Source: Ettlia oleoabundans (taxonomy: Eukaryota; Chlorophyta; Chlorophyceae; Chlamydomonadales). From it: a stretch of 27,609 nt of DNA. Below, piece by piece: positions 1 through 11,600 of the stretch. The stretch covers positions 1-27,609 of the forward strand of contig JAAMXP010000665.1 of the NCBI GenBank assembly GCA_019693395.1, read 5' to 3'. Each line of letters starts with the position of its first letter. Position 1 is the first letter of the stretch. The position numbers and the translations under genes were made by a program. The notes under the pieces are model-generated. The model did not search any database. It was given only the letters and a program-made list of their open reading frames with translations, and was not told where the DNA came from.

Positions 1-60
1 GTGGCAGTGGCAGTGGCAGTGGCAGTGGCAGTGGCAGTGGCAGTGGCAGTGGCAGTGGCA
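1..60. repeat. Hexanucleotide microsatellite (GTGGCA)n
   Basis: Ten perfect copies of GTGGCA fill the first 60 bases and probably continue past the window edge. On the minus strand this is (TGCCAC)n. It lies in what should be an intron of the DET1 gene, beyond the donor at 165-166. In a coding context it would give alternating dipeptides in any frame, but no splice acceptor places it in an exon. Confidence 0.9.
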
Positions 61-61
61 G

Positions 62-112
62 CGTCAATACTTGACGACATCTCCCACTGCTTGCTGCAGC
101 AGTGGGAGGTGG
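62..112. repeat. Two adjacent short inverted repeats (hairpins)
   Basis: Directly after the hexamer array are two hairpins. The first is CGTCAA-TAC-TTGACG at 62-76. The second has a perfect 10-bp stem, CTCCCACTGC at 81-90 pairing with 99-108, around an 8-base loop. It can be extended to 78-111 through one G-T pair. They lie in the presumed DET1 intron. No target-site duplication or transposon end was recognised. Confidence 0.75.
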
Positions 113-166
113 TAGGAAAAATACTGGAAGGAAGCGTATGGCATTAAAGGTTGCCCCCTCGCTCAC

Positions 167-1611
167 CCCCAGCACCAGCAGCAGGTGGCCCCTCAGGTGC
201 ACCCCCTGGTTGCGCATGAGCTCCACATAATCCAGGTGGATGGTGTGACTGTCCAGCAGGCTGCCGCTATCTAGGTCCACCTGGGCAGGCAAGTCGGGGG
301 TCAGGCGGCAGTTGCGGGCATGATGGGACAGATGAGGGCGGCAGTTGTGAGGAGGCAGGATCGGGGGGGAGTGAGCAGGCAGGAATGAAAGGTTGGTAGG
401 GCGGGCTCTGAGGAGTCTTGTCTGTTGTTGACGGGTCGCACGCCAAGCCTTCCCCTACCCATGCAATCACAGACTTGCACGCACCAGGTGGAGGGTGGTG
501 GTGTCTACTGTGGGAACCAGCTGCGCCGCGCCTCTGGCCCCGCGCGGCGGCTGGTGCTCAGGTGAGGATGTGGCAACAAGAAGGAAACGACCGTGGGCAA
601 CTGCAATGTGGGGGCGGTGCGGGGCACGGCAGGGCATGATGGGGGCCGTAAGCCTGCTATACTTGGGCACCCTGTCACAAACGCGCTGAAGGCAGCAGAA
701 ATAATCAAAGATGGGAGTGCAGAGGCAGCGCTGATGGCTGAGACAGCCCCATGACAGCGCACCAGCGGTCGCACACATGCGACCATGCTCCTTGTCCACA
801 GACACCAACCCTCCTGGCCAACCGATAGCCAGATGAGCTCTCCCCGCCCATTCGCTACCTTTTTCACCCAGTTCCTCACCCAGGCAGAAATCCGTGCTTA
901 TTTGCTCCTGGCGGCCGGGGCAGGGACAGCAGCGCCAATGCTCCTCAAACACATCACTGAAAGAAACCTGCCGCTGCTGCGCAGCCTGGCGTGGCCCCTG
1001 CTCATGACCCCTGGCCGGCAGCAGTTGATCCTGCTGCTGGCTGTCCTGCTGGAGGGGCAGCACGGTCTGATGGGGTGCAGGCTGGGAGCTTTGTGAGGGC
1101 GGCACCTGCGGCGGCGGCACTGCAGCGCCTGCTGCTGCCCCATCCGCTGCGCCACCCGCTGTGCCGCCACTGTGGCTGCCAGCAGCGTCTGGCTGACGCA
1201 CGTGAGCGCTGGTAGCAATGTGAAGGCCCTTGAAGCGGAATGCCACCAGTTCGTTTGAGACGGGCTGGAAGGCAACTAGGAAATGGCCGCATGGTGTGAA
1301 GCACGACAGCACGGTGTTGGGAGGCGGCACCACCCCGGGAATCGCAGTGTCAGGCACGATGCTCTCGTAAAACCGGCGGCTCTGCGGTGCCTGCATGGCA
1401 GGGACAGAGATGTGTACAAAGCTGTGGCATGGGCCAGCTTCGATGGCTGTCCTGGTACAGCAAGGGGCAGGTGGCGGTTGGGAGCCGCCGCCGCTGCTGC
1501 TCCTGCACCACACCGACAGTCGGCAGCGCGCACCACGGCTCCTGCTGGCGCTCCATGGCACTCTCTCTTGGCCAGGCGCCGCGCAAGGCTTTCGTAGCCC
1601 CGCCGCTTCAT
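167..1611 (-). CDS. DET1: DET1 (de-etiolated 1) homologue, N-terminal half, partial
   Basis: DET1 is the substrate-side subunit of the CUL4-DDB1 ubiquitin ligase (with COP10 in plants); it represses light-responsive genes and acts in the nucleus. In Chlamydomonas the CUL4-DDB1-DET1 ligase is known to restrain photoprotection genes. Exons read 1534-1611, 880-1390, 485-600 and 167-280, all in phase, giving 273 visible residues; family members are about 540. Matches are RRFYESIVP near residue 31, VVPPPNTVLSCF, GHFLVAF, FSDVFEE, GRFLLVATSS, and the stretch VDLDSGSLLDSHTIHLDYVE followed by NQGVHL. Residues about 89-167 form a Gly/Ala/Pro/Gln-rich insert. The start chosen (MKRRGYESLARRLAKRE) resembles the basic N-terminal stretch of other DET1 proteins, but it is uncertain: an alternative open frame runs unspliced from 1789. 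The gene continues beyond the left edge. Identity is strong; the first exon is tentative. Confidence 0.85.
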
Positions 1612-1903
1612 CAATATGTCGCTGCAGCCACTCCAAACATTGGTCGGCACTACTAACACATTGTGAAAGCTCCAGCGATCTGAACGGAAGGTTGGCAACA
1701 GCCGGTTGAGCGACCCAAACACAACCCGGTACCGCGACCAAGCGAGGACTCCTGGGCATCTGCTGTTTGGGAAATATATGTTGATACACGCATTGACGTG
1801 TTCAAGCAATCAAAGGCGCAAGACATGCCGCACACACCCGCCACACATACAGCCCTAGCGCCAAGCTGGCGGCCATGACCGGTCGCTGGGTGTCATGGTG
1901 TTG

Positions 1904-1949
1904 TTACAGTGGTCAAACCCTGGGAGCAACCACAGGTTATGAGATTACA
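1904..1949 (-). terminator. Two TGTAA poly(A) signals for the calcium pump gene
   Basis: TTACA on the plus strand at 1945-1949 and at 1904-1908 reads as TGTAA on the minus strand, the usual chlorophyte polyadenylation signal. They lie about 670 and 710 bases past the stop at 2617, or about 320 and 360 past the alternative stop at 2269. The second spacing is more typical. Confidence 0.5.
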
Positions 1950-2268
1950 AATACTTCACATGGGCCCGCATGATGCAAGGTAATGAGAGGTGCATTCCAG
2001 CATGGTAGGGCAGGCAGGGCAAGGCAGGCGAACTACAAAAGTGGGATAGGCAGATGGAATGAGACTACAGCGCCGGGGCAGTAAGTCTGAATTGAATGAG
2101 CTGTAAAGAATGAGGAAAGGGTGAGGATCATATCAGTAACCGCCTATTGTCTTGGCTGTATGTAGAAGAGATGGTGTAGTCAGAGATGGTGCCGAGCTGA
2201 AGCAAGTGTAATCAGCTGGACAAAGGCTGGGGCCGTGCGCAGCTGAAACTAGTCAAGCAGCCGCCCCC

Positions 2269-2425
2269 TCAAAGCTTGCGGACCAGCGGCAGCGTATAAG
2301 CAGACCGCTGCGCGCCACCGTTGGTGCTGGTACGGTTTGCGTTGCGAGCGGTAGCAGGCAGTTGCGTGCCGTCAGCGGCGTACACAGTGGCGCTCATCCG
2401 CTTGCGCAGTAGGCGCGCATCAAAG
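2269..2425 (-). other. Possible alternative last exon of the calcium pump
   Basis: After a textbook acceptor (CCTGCCTTTGCAG, exon start 2425) an open frame gives 51 residues, beginning FDARLLRKRMSATV and ending LPLVRKL before a TGA at 2269-2271. It joins in frame to a GTGTGC donor at 2829-2830 inside the last assigned exon. Otherwise it is 3' UTR. No domain is recognised. It is basic and Asn/Thr-rich. Confidence 0.3.
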
Positions 2426-2616
2426 CTGCAAAGGCAGGGTGCGGGGGCAGGCTGGAGGGGAGGGGTCAGCACCCGCGTGTTGGGTGTCGTGAGCCCCACC
2501 AAAAACGACCGAAACATGTGTGGGGAGTGTCGCGGGACTACAGATGTGCTGGGCCACTGCCGCAAGCTGCCAGCTGGCTGTGCAGCCTCCTGTGAGGCGC
2601 CCAGCCGCGGGGCCGC

Positions 2617-5600
2617 TCAATGGCCGTTGACCTGCTGCGTGCTGCCATTGCTTTGGGGCTGCCGCCGTTGATCAATGAGGTCCAAATCCTCCACAGCCAC
2701 CACCGTCACGCGACCTTCACCGCCATTCATGGCATCCTTGGGCTCTGTGCCATTTGTGAAAGGCCCAACAGCCTCCATCTGCACTGATGGCTCTGGAGCA
2801 GGCTTGCGGCCCCAAGGCAGGCAGGCACACCAGCCACGCTTGCGGGAGCTGATGGTGCCGTTGGCAGAGGCTACAACCGCTGCCGCTGCGCGCTGTGTAG
2901 CTGTCAGCCGCCTGTTGGGCCTGTCGGGGCGCTCCGGCAACCGCCTGGACGCACGGAGGGTGCACGAGCGACGCTAATTGAGCACCACAAGCTAGCGCAT
3001 TGCATGCTGTGAGCAAACTGCCTGAAGCTGCACATGCCTACTGCTGCTTGCCCACGACTACCTGCCTAAATAGGTTGTGATGTTTTCTAATCTGCCACCC
3101 TGTCCTGCCTACAGCTGATACACTGGCAACTGCCTGATCTTGAGCACCCATTGGCTATTCTGACACAAACATCTACTCTACATATTGACTGCTCCTAGCC
3201 TAACTGAATCAACTGCCCTGTGGCTGGCCTGCACGTGCTACCCTAACCCATCTCCTAGCCAAATAAGGACAAACTCCCAGGCATGCACCACCCACAAACT
3301 TGTTTGCTATTCACTCAAACGCAGGTGCAGGCAGCCCTGAGCAGGTCAAGCAACTAGGGCTGACCCACAAGGGGGCGCGGCAAGGTGGCCACTCACTTTG
3401 AGATGACCTTGGTGAGGAGGCAGACGGGGAGTGATCCCAGGCCGATAAGTATGGATACCGCCCACTCCAGGCCCGTCAGATCCTCCACCTTGAAGATGCC
3501 GCCCAGGAAGAACATAATGATGACCTGGTAGCACGGGTGGGTGATTGCGGGTGGGGTGGGGTGGGAATCAGGGGTTGGGCAATGGGCGGTTGGGGGGATG
3601 GGGGCCGGCATTACAAGTCAGGATGCGCTTGGGAAGGCAGCCAAACAGCCTAGATGGTTTGTACATTTCTGGCCAGTCATGAGAGGCTTTGATGGACCGG
3701 CAGCTTTGAGCAACATAGGAGCCTTGTCAGGCGGGGTACCACCTAGGCTCCACTCTGTCCCGGCCCTCACAGGCAGGCCAGCACCCTCCTCTGCGACCTG
3801 CTTCTGCTAGCTCCGTAACACACCTGGATCCCAGCAATCAGCACCCAGATGACCCAGAAGACGTTTGACTTGAAGATGCCGGCGAACACGTTGTACTCAT
3901 CCTCAATCTTCCGTGCATTCAGCATGTTGAACATCTGCAAGGACGAGCATCAAGCCAGGCAAGAAACAAAGGCAGGCAGGCGGGCAGACGACGGGGATTA
4001 GCTGGAAGCAAAGTCAAAGGCATCGTGATGGATGCTGGCTAGCTGGCGTGGTCAGCAGTCACTGGACAGTGATAGCTGGGCAGCGGCGGCCCTGATTGGT
4101 AGCTGGGCAGCGCGGCTCTGCCAGCGCTGGTGGGTTGATTGTTAGTGTTTCAGTGGTTGCTGACCTGGCACCAGATGAATGTGTTGAAAACCATGGAAGA
4201 CACATCCTTCTTGGCCGTCTCCTCCTCCGTCTCCCAGCCGCTGTGCAGCTGCAGGGCACGGAGGCAAGCAGGCCAAGCACCAGCCACGTAGTCAGGCATT
4301 ACATGACAGCAAAAGGGACAAGCGCTGCCAGGGGTGATGCAATGTCCTGGCGCAAAGAGGCAAAGCATGCCTGATGCCAGCTGAGTGATGTCGTCTGCTT
4401 CACAACTCATACCAGCGACTGTGAGAGTCGGCAAGGCAGCACACTCAGACCTCTTGCCATCCACTCACTGTGTCATAGTAACTGTTGACCTCGTTGTAGC
4501 GGGCACAGCCAGTGGAACCGGCGCCACAGAAGGCCTCCACAGTGGGTTCCACAAAGGTGCAGCCGCCGTCAGCCTTGACACCACAGGAAGGCACAGTCTC
4601 GGCTGCAAGCGGACAGGTGATAGCAAACGTGATGCCGTTGGTGCACAGCCGCTCGTGATAGTGCATATATGGGAGCAAAATCGCTGAGAGCAGTAATGAA
4701 AATGAAGGGGAGCCTTGTGTTGGTTGCCACCAAACAGCAATCAGCAGCCTCACGCAAACCTCCACAGCGCGCCGCCCTACACCCACTTACTTGGCAGCCA
4801 GTAGCCGCCATTTGCCTGGTAGCACTGGGGTGTGCCTGTCTCGCTCATGGGCAGCGGGCAGCAGTAGCCGGGCACCGCGTTGGCCTTGTAGTAGTCGCAC
4901 TGTGAGGGGATGGCAAACTTGTCCAGCTGGGCGGGCATGCCATAGAAAATGAGGAAGAGCCAGAACACCTGCACAGGTAGGGAGGAGATGGAAGATGGTT
5001 TTCAATACGAAACCTAAATATGTTCTAAAAGTGAATTTGGAACATGAAATTGCAAGAGAAGGAATTCAGCATTGTTAATCTGCCCCATCAAGCCTGCCTT
5101 CACTGGCCCCACACCTACACCCACCTGGTAGCAGCCCTGGGACAGGATGAAGCGCCACATGAACCTGCTGATCAGCGGTTCGTCGCGCCCGTGAGGCTTC
5201 TTGGTCAGCAGGTCGGGTGTGGGGTCCTCAGTGGCCAGTGCTGTGGCAGAGCGCATGAATTAGGCGCAAGAAAGGCACGGATAAGTGGGACTGAAAAGTG
5301 TTGGTGCAGAGCAAGTGCCCAAAAACATTGAGATGGCACATGGTGATCTTTCCATGTATTGCTCTTCCACAAAGGCCTGGTCCGTGGAACAGATGTGTAC
5401 AGAGCTAGGACTTCCCTGGCATAGGTAGCCGGATAATCCCCACCCAGCCGGCCAGTTGATCAGATAGTCGATCAGAAAGTGATCACGGTATGTATGCAAT
5501 GACTGCTCACCCAGTGCCGCCAGTGAGTCCATGATGAGGTTGACCCACAGCAGCTGCAGCACGTTGAGCGGCGTCTCTCCGTTGGTGATGGCGGCTACAA

Positions 5601-8600
5601 AGGCCACGATGAGGGCCACCAGGTTGATGGTCAGCTGCAGGGAGGAAAGGCAGGCAGAGTATATTAGTAGATTGATGACAGAGCTTGGAGCCTTGAAAGC
5701 AGCTGCCAACGGCAGGGTGTCGAGTTCCCTCATCCTGAGATGCAAGTTCTCTCCTGTGGTGGCCAGCTTTGTTCCCAAGCAACCACAGCTGGGTAACACC
5801 CTTGTAACACCCAGCACAGCAAGCCTCGGGGGCTGCCCTAAAACCCTCACACAACAGGCACAGGCCACGCCACCTGCTGCCCCTTCCTCCCACCGTTGCC
5901 CCACCTGGAACTGCAGGAACTTGCGAATGTTGGTGAACACGGAGCGGCCCCACAGCACTGCCTTAACAATGGAGGAGAAGTTGTCGTCCATGATCACAAT
6001 GTCGGCTGCCTCCTTGGCTACCTCAGTGCCTGTGCAGGGCAGGTTTGCTTGGGAGGCAAACACACGCTGTGAGGGCTGTAATGGCTAATTTTCACATAAG
6101 GCAGCAGAGAGCGATGGGGTACCTGTCAAATGTATTAGGGATGCAAGCCACACCACTCTCTGCCACACCCAAATGCGCTGTCTAGGGATGCCCATCCCCT
6201 TCACACTCATGCCCCTCACAAAGCTGCCAATCAGCCAGTCAGCCCAACCAGCCAGTCAGCTGCTACCACCCACCAGCAATGCCCATGGCCAGGCCCACAT
6301 CCGACTCCTTGAGCGCGGGAGCATCGTTAGTGCCGTCACCGGTCACCGCTACCACCTCCCCAAGCTTCTTCAGCGTCTGTACCAGGACGTACTTGTCGCG
6401 CGGACTGGAGCGAGCCAGCACCTGCAGAAGAAAGAAGAGGAACGCAAGGCGAGCGCAGCAGGGAAGGTATAACAGGCGAATGCATGGTCAGGAAAAAAAG
6501 TATGTGACCAACCACCTTGCACATAGGCCATGAATGCAACTCAGATCTATCCGAGTGTGAGGTGTGACCATGGCCCAACATGGGCCATGGTAGGCAATCT
6601 GTCATGGCGTCCTGCGCTGCCGCACAGCAGCATGCATCCCCCGCACCTGCAGCTTGGGCAGCAGTGGCAGCAGCTCTTCCTCAGGCATCTTGCGGAAATC
6701 GGGGCCCTCCAGGGCGATGCCGTCCTCTGCGGGTGGGAACAGTAGGCAAAGATTGATATGGACCTAAGCGCACGTAGCAAGAGCAACACTGCCACATGCT
6801 CCTTATGCAGCAGCACATGTGGGCCAGTGTGGAAGGGCAGCATCGGCGCCCTCCACATTGGCAGACGGGGATGACTGCCTGTCGAGCCTGTCCAATGCAA
6901 CCAACTGAGGGCAGCCATTAATACAGCACTGAAAATACAAACATGCAAGCGCAAAGGGAGATGCATCACACCTGTGAGGATGCCGCACTCGCGGGCGATG
7001 TGCTTTGCGGTATGGATGTTGTCTCCAGTGACCATGCGCACGGTGATGCCGGCCCGCTGGCAGGTGGCCACCGCATCCGGCACCTCCTTGCGCACAGGAT
7101 CCTGCAAGCACGCGCAAGCGAGGGCAAGAAAGGTTCAACCCGCCACCTCCAGCTTGTATGGTCTCCAACCAGTGACGCAGCTGATGAATGGCATGCCCAT
7201 TTGAGCCGCAGGTTGGACGCACCTTGATGCCCACAATGCACAGCATGGTGAGGTCCTCCTCATGAGGGGTGGCGAAGAAATCAGCAGGGCGAGACGAGTC
7301 GTTCTCAGGCAAGTCTGCAGTGGCATAAGCAGGTAACAACCTGCTAGGTCAGGTGTGGCAAGCATGGAGACAGCTCGGCCCTACTGCATCAGCAGTTTGC
7401 TGAAAGCGGATGAACCCCCCAGCTCGCACCTGTGTATGCCAGGCACAGGGTGCGCAGGCCCGTGGAGGCCATGTCAGTCACTGTGCGCATCAAGTCTTCC
7501 CGCATGGCCTGCACAGGGCCACATATGAAAAGGGTGCACAGATGGGGCGACACTTGAACACCATGGACGAAACATTTGACGTGGGAACGGTTGGCATGAT
7601 GCAACGCAAAACACAGTAGCACATATCCTCAAGCAAATAAGCAACTAGTGTGGCACGTTTTATGAACAAAGAATGGACCGAGTCATTGAGACGCTGCAAC
7701 ACACCCTGGCCCCCGCCCACCTCAGTCATGGGAACCGACTCGCCGGCAGCATTGACCATGGCAGTGCAGCGCGTCAGCACCATCTCTGCCGCACCCTTGT
7801 TGTAAAGCCGCAGCGTGCCGTTGCGCCGCACCAGCACTGATGCCATCTTGCGCTCAGAGGAGAAGCCATACACCTCTGGCAAGGGCAGGTGAGGGGGCAA
7901 AGGAGGCAAGGGTCAGCGAGTACACTGCTGCGGGGTTTCCTTGGCCCACCACCCAGGACAAAGGAATGTACCGACCCAAAGGTCCACAACTCCTGTGCAG
8001 CACGAGATCCCCAGCCTGCAATTGCTCCCCTTTTACAGCACGACAGCAGCAAGTGCCCCCCACACAATACACACGCACGCACCCACTATCTTGCTGTGGT
8101 TGATGTCACGCAGGGCACGGTAGTCCTGCTTCCAGTTGCGCCCCATCACCAGCAGCGCGCACTCGGTGCGATTGCCCACAAAGCCAATCTGGTTGCTGCC
8201 CTCCTCCACAACAAGGAAGGCCTGCAGGCAAGGCAGGGCAGCGAGCGTGACAATGACACCTCAAGTATCGCAGACACCAAGCAGCTGGGCATGGGTGGGA
8301 TAAGCTTGGGGCAGGCACAGCCACAGTTTTGCCGGGCTGTGGAAGTGACGTTCAAACGCAGCCATCGATAAGGGTCCCCCCCCCCCCCACACACACACAC
8401 ACCACCACCACCACCCACCTTGGAGTTGAGCGCGACATTCAGCACAATCTCTTCGGCAGCCGCCGCCGGCAACTGGTCCAGCGGCGGCACTTCTTGGTAC
8501 ATCTGGCCGCAGAAGTAGCCCTTGACCACGGTCATGCGGTTCTCAGTCAGGGTGCCTGTCTTGTCAGAGCAAATGGCGGTGGCACCACCCTGCAGCGAAA

Positions 8601-11600
8601 AGCAGTAAGGGTGGCGTTAAGGAAACCAGCAAAGTGCAGGAGATGGCAAAATCACAACTACAGGGGTATGGCCAGGTGTTGTTTGTTCTGCCTGACGCCC
8701 TCCACAGCGCTGGGATGCAACGTTCTGAGTCCGTGGCAGCTGCCCACAAAGCGACCACACCTATTCATTCATCCGGCCCGCTCTTAACCCCACCCACCAT
8801 GGTTTCGCATGCTGCCAGCACGCGGACAAAGTTGTTGTCCTTCATCATCTTCTTCATGGAGTAGGCCAGGGAGATGGTGACAGCCAGTGGCAGACCCTCG
8901 GGCACAGCCACCACCTGCACACCCACGCGGAGATGTCGCACGCAGCATGAATTTGGTGCACTTGCAGCATACGGGCATCCACTCATCACCTTTCCTTCAG
9001 CTCAAGGTTCGGTCTTAGCTGCCAGGCTGATGAAGCACTCCCAAACCCTCCCAAATGAGAAATGCTCGCCCCCAGTGGCCATCAGCAGGCAGCAGCCATT
9101 GCAGCCAAGGTGTGCACACCAGGATGGTGACAGCAAAGATGAAGAACTCAAGCGGGCCCTCGCTGAATTTGTCCATGGGGAAGCCCTTGTTCACAATGAT
9201 CCACCTGCAGGGGGGAGGAAAAAGGGTTGGCCGGCCATGCAAGGCAAATGGTTGAAAACAAAGCAGGTGCGCACAATATACTCCTGCAGGGCGGAAGTGA
9301 TCAAGAGGAGGGCAAGCTTTGCAGGCAGTTGCAAGATGCAACCTCAAACTCAGAATGCAAACCTCAAAACTAAGAGGTACCCAGCGGCATCCCACGTACC
9401 CTCAAACCACCAAACCCACCTGATGAGCAGCACAAAGAAGCAGACCACTGCCACGATGAAGCCCAGCTTGCCGATGGCGGTGGCCAGCCAGCCCAGCTTC
9501 TCCTGCAGCGGTGTCTCGCCCACCTCGCCCACCACCAGCGCCATAGTGCGGCCCCACTCACTCTGCTCGCCCACGGCAAGCACAAGCATGCGACCGCTGC
9601 CCTCAGTGATCTGCAGCAAAGTTGGGGATTGTGGCAGCGGAAGGAGTGTTTAGTAACAGTGAAGGGCCATGCAGGGCCATGGAAGTGAAGCCACGGAGAG
9701 GCAGGCTGTGGCTGACGCAACTTGGCCCCTGGCAGCAATTGGGACAGCCCAGGAAAGCGCAACCAACAGGCGTTTTAACAGCGACGTCACCATGCGTCAT
9801 GGCAGCATGGGGCTCACCTGCGTTCCTGACCGCACCCAGGGCTCTAGGCCGTCCTCTGTGCCCTTTTTCACAGGGTCACTCTCGCCAGTCAGTGAAGCCT
9901 CATCAACCACCAGCCCGTGCGTCTGCAGCATTTGGCAGTGTAGAGGGCAGGAAGGCAGGCTGGGTGGCGTGCGTACAGCTGACTGGTGGTAGACGGTAAA
10001 ACGGGAACCTGAAAGGCACTTGAGTGCTTAAGTACACCTGCCCTTTGTTGTGGCGGCCTCTCACCCAAGTTCCTTATCCTTGGCTGCGCCGTGCATATTG
10101 TATCGAATCAATTAAAGACCCCCTTCCCCCTCCTTTCAAGTGTTGACCACCACCTACCCACCTCTATGGTGTATCCGTCAGCGATAATCTTGTCTCCCGT
10201 GTCCAGCAGCATGACATCTCCCACCACCACGTCGTAGTTGGGTATGGTCAGCTCCTTGCCAGCGCGGATGACCTTCACCTCAATAATGTCCTTCTGCGCG
10301 TTGAGCTTCTGGAACTGGCGGTCCTTGTTCCAGTCGTTAAATGCACCTGAGGTTGGGAGGAAAGGAGAGCCCGCGGGGAAGGGCATTAGCGGGGCGGCTA
10401 ACTGAAAGGCAGCAAGGGCAATGAACTGGAATGGCATGCGGTGCAGGTGGCTGTGATGGGCGTGGATGACTGGACCAGGATTGCGCATCATACAGTGCGT
10501 GTTGTCGATCAGAACTGCAACAGCCGCCTGAAAAGGGCAGCTAGCCGCCCCTCATGGCGCAGTCGCCTGTGCAAGGCTTGCCGCCCACTCACCAACCAGG
10601 GACACCACGAGAACGGCAACCCAGATGGCCACGCCCTCTGACCATGCGCTCTGCTCACGTTCTTCAGGCACAGCCGCACCCAGCACTGTGGAGATCTGCG
10701 AGCCAGCGAGAAACAACACAGGAAGCTGTTGTGCAAGCGCTAAGAGCAGTCAGGCGGGCAGCAGGTTGGGCGGGAGTGTGTGCAAGAACCTTGCAGCTGC
10801 GCCAGCTACAGCAACAACCGATCAACCCCTCAGAGCATGACACATGCAGTAAACAGTGCGCTCTGGAAATAACACTGCTGCCAGCACAGGTGGTCTGTGG
10901 CTGACTTGCTGCAAACCACGCCAGCAAGCAAACAAGCGGGGAGGCAGTTGCCTCGCTCACCAGCGCTGCCGCCATAAGCATGATGAGTGTGGGGTCCTTC
11001 AAGTTGCCGAACCACAGCTTAAAGAAGTTTTTGGGAGGAATGGCCTTGAACTTGTTCGCGCCAAAGGTGGCTCTGAAGAAGAGTTGAGCGGCAGCGACAG
11101 GGGCCGTCAGCCTGGCGGGCGGCGAACCCACAAACGCACCCGGCTCACCACTCAACCCCATTTGAGCATCTCTACAACATGCTGCGCTGCTTCACAAGCC
11201 ATTGTGCGCTATATCCTGCCCCGTGGCTCCTGTAGCGGCCTCGCACAACCCGCCCACCTGCGTGCGTCCAGGTCGGTGCCATCGGGCGCGGTAGGGTTCA
11301 CTCCGTCGTGGAGCGAGGTCTGCAGCGCCGCTGCCATTCCAGGCAGACCACCCATCTCCTCCCACTTGGCAACATCCTTGTGCTGCAAGGGGTGACCGGG
11401 AAGCGTTGATCAGTACCCCTAGCGCGTTGCCAAGTCTGACGTGTTGCCGCGGCCTCTGGGCTAGCTGGCGCTCCGTCTCACCTCATTGATCTCCGACAAT
11501 GTGGTCGGATCCACGCCAAAGGCGCCAGCCGTGGACTGGGCGCCGCCCTTCGCCGAGGTCAGCGCTGGCTGCGACTCCAGGTCCTCCCGTTGGCTGCTGC

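Larger units (their letters stand above)
1612..2616 (-). other. Intergenic: ATPase 3' UTR and DET1 upstream region
   Basis: This stretch holds the 3' UTR of the calcium pump (or an alternative last exon, see 2269-2425), its likely poly(A) signals at 1945-1949 and 1904-1908, and then roughly 300 bp that must contain the DET1 promoter and 5' UTR. I see no convincing TATA box. Reading frames open across 1612-1809 are not convincingly coding. Confidence 0.5.

Noticed and set aside
1..60. CRISPR array or satellite
   Set aside because: There are no spacers: it is a pure 6-bp microsatellite in a eukaryotic intron.
467..1789. A single 440-codon unspliced open frame on the minus strand
   Set aside because: It contains real DET1 segments separated by sequence with GT..AG borders and no DET1 resemblance. 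The spliced model restores the conserved order (DFCL-VAHGRF, LHL-VDLD).
5531..6088. A 185-codon plus-strand open frame
   Set aside because: It is antisense to the helix 5-6 exons of the calcium pump and resembles no family; a shadow of the coding strand.
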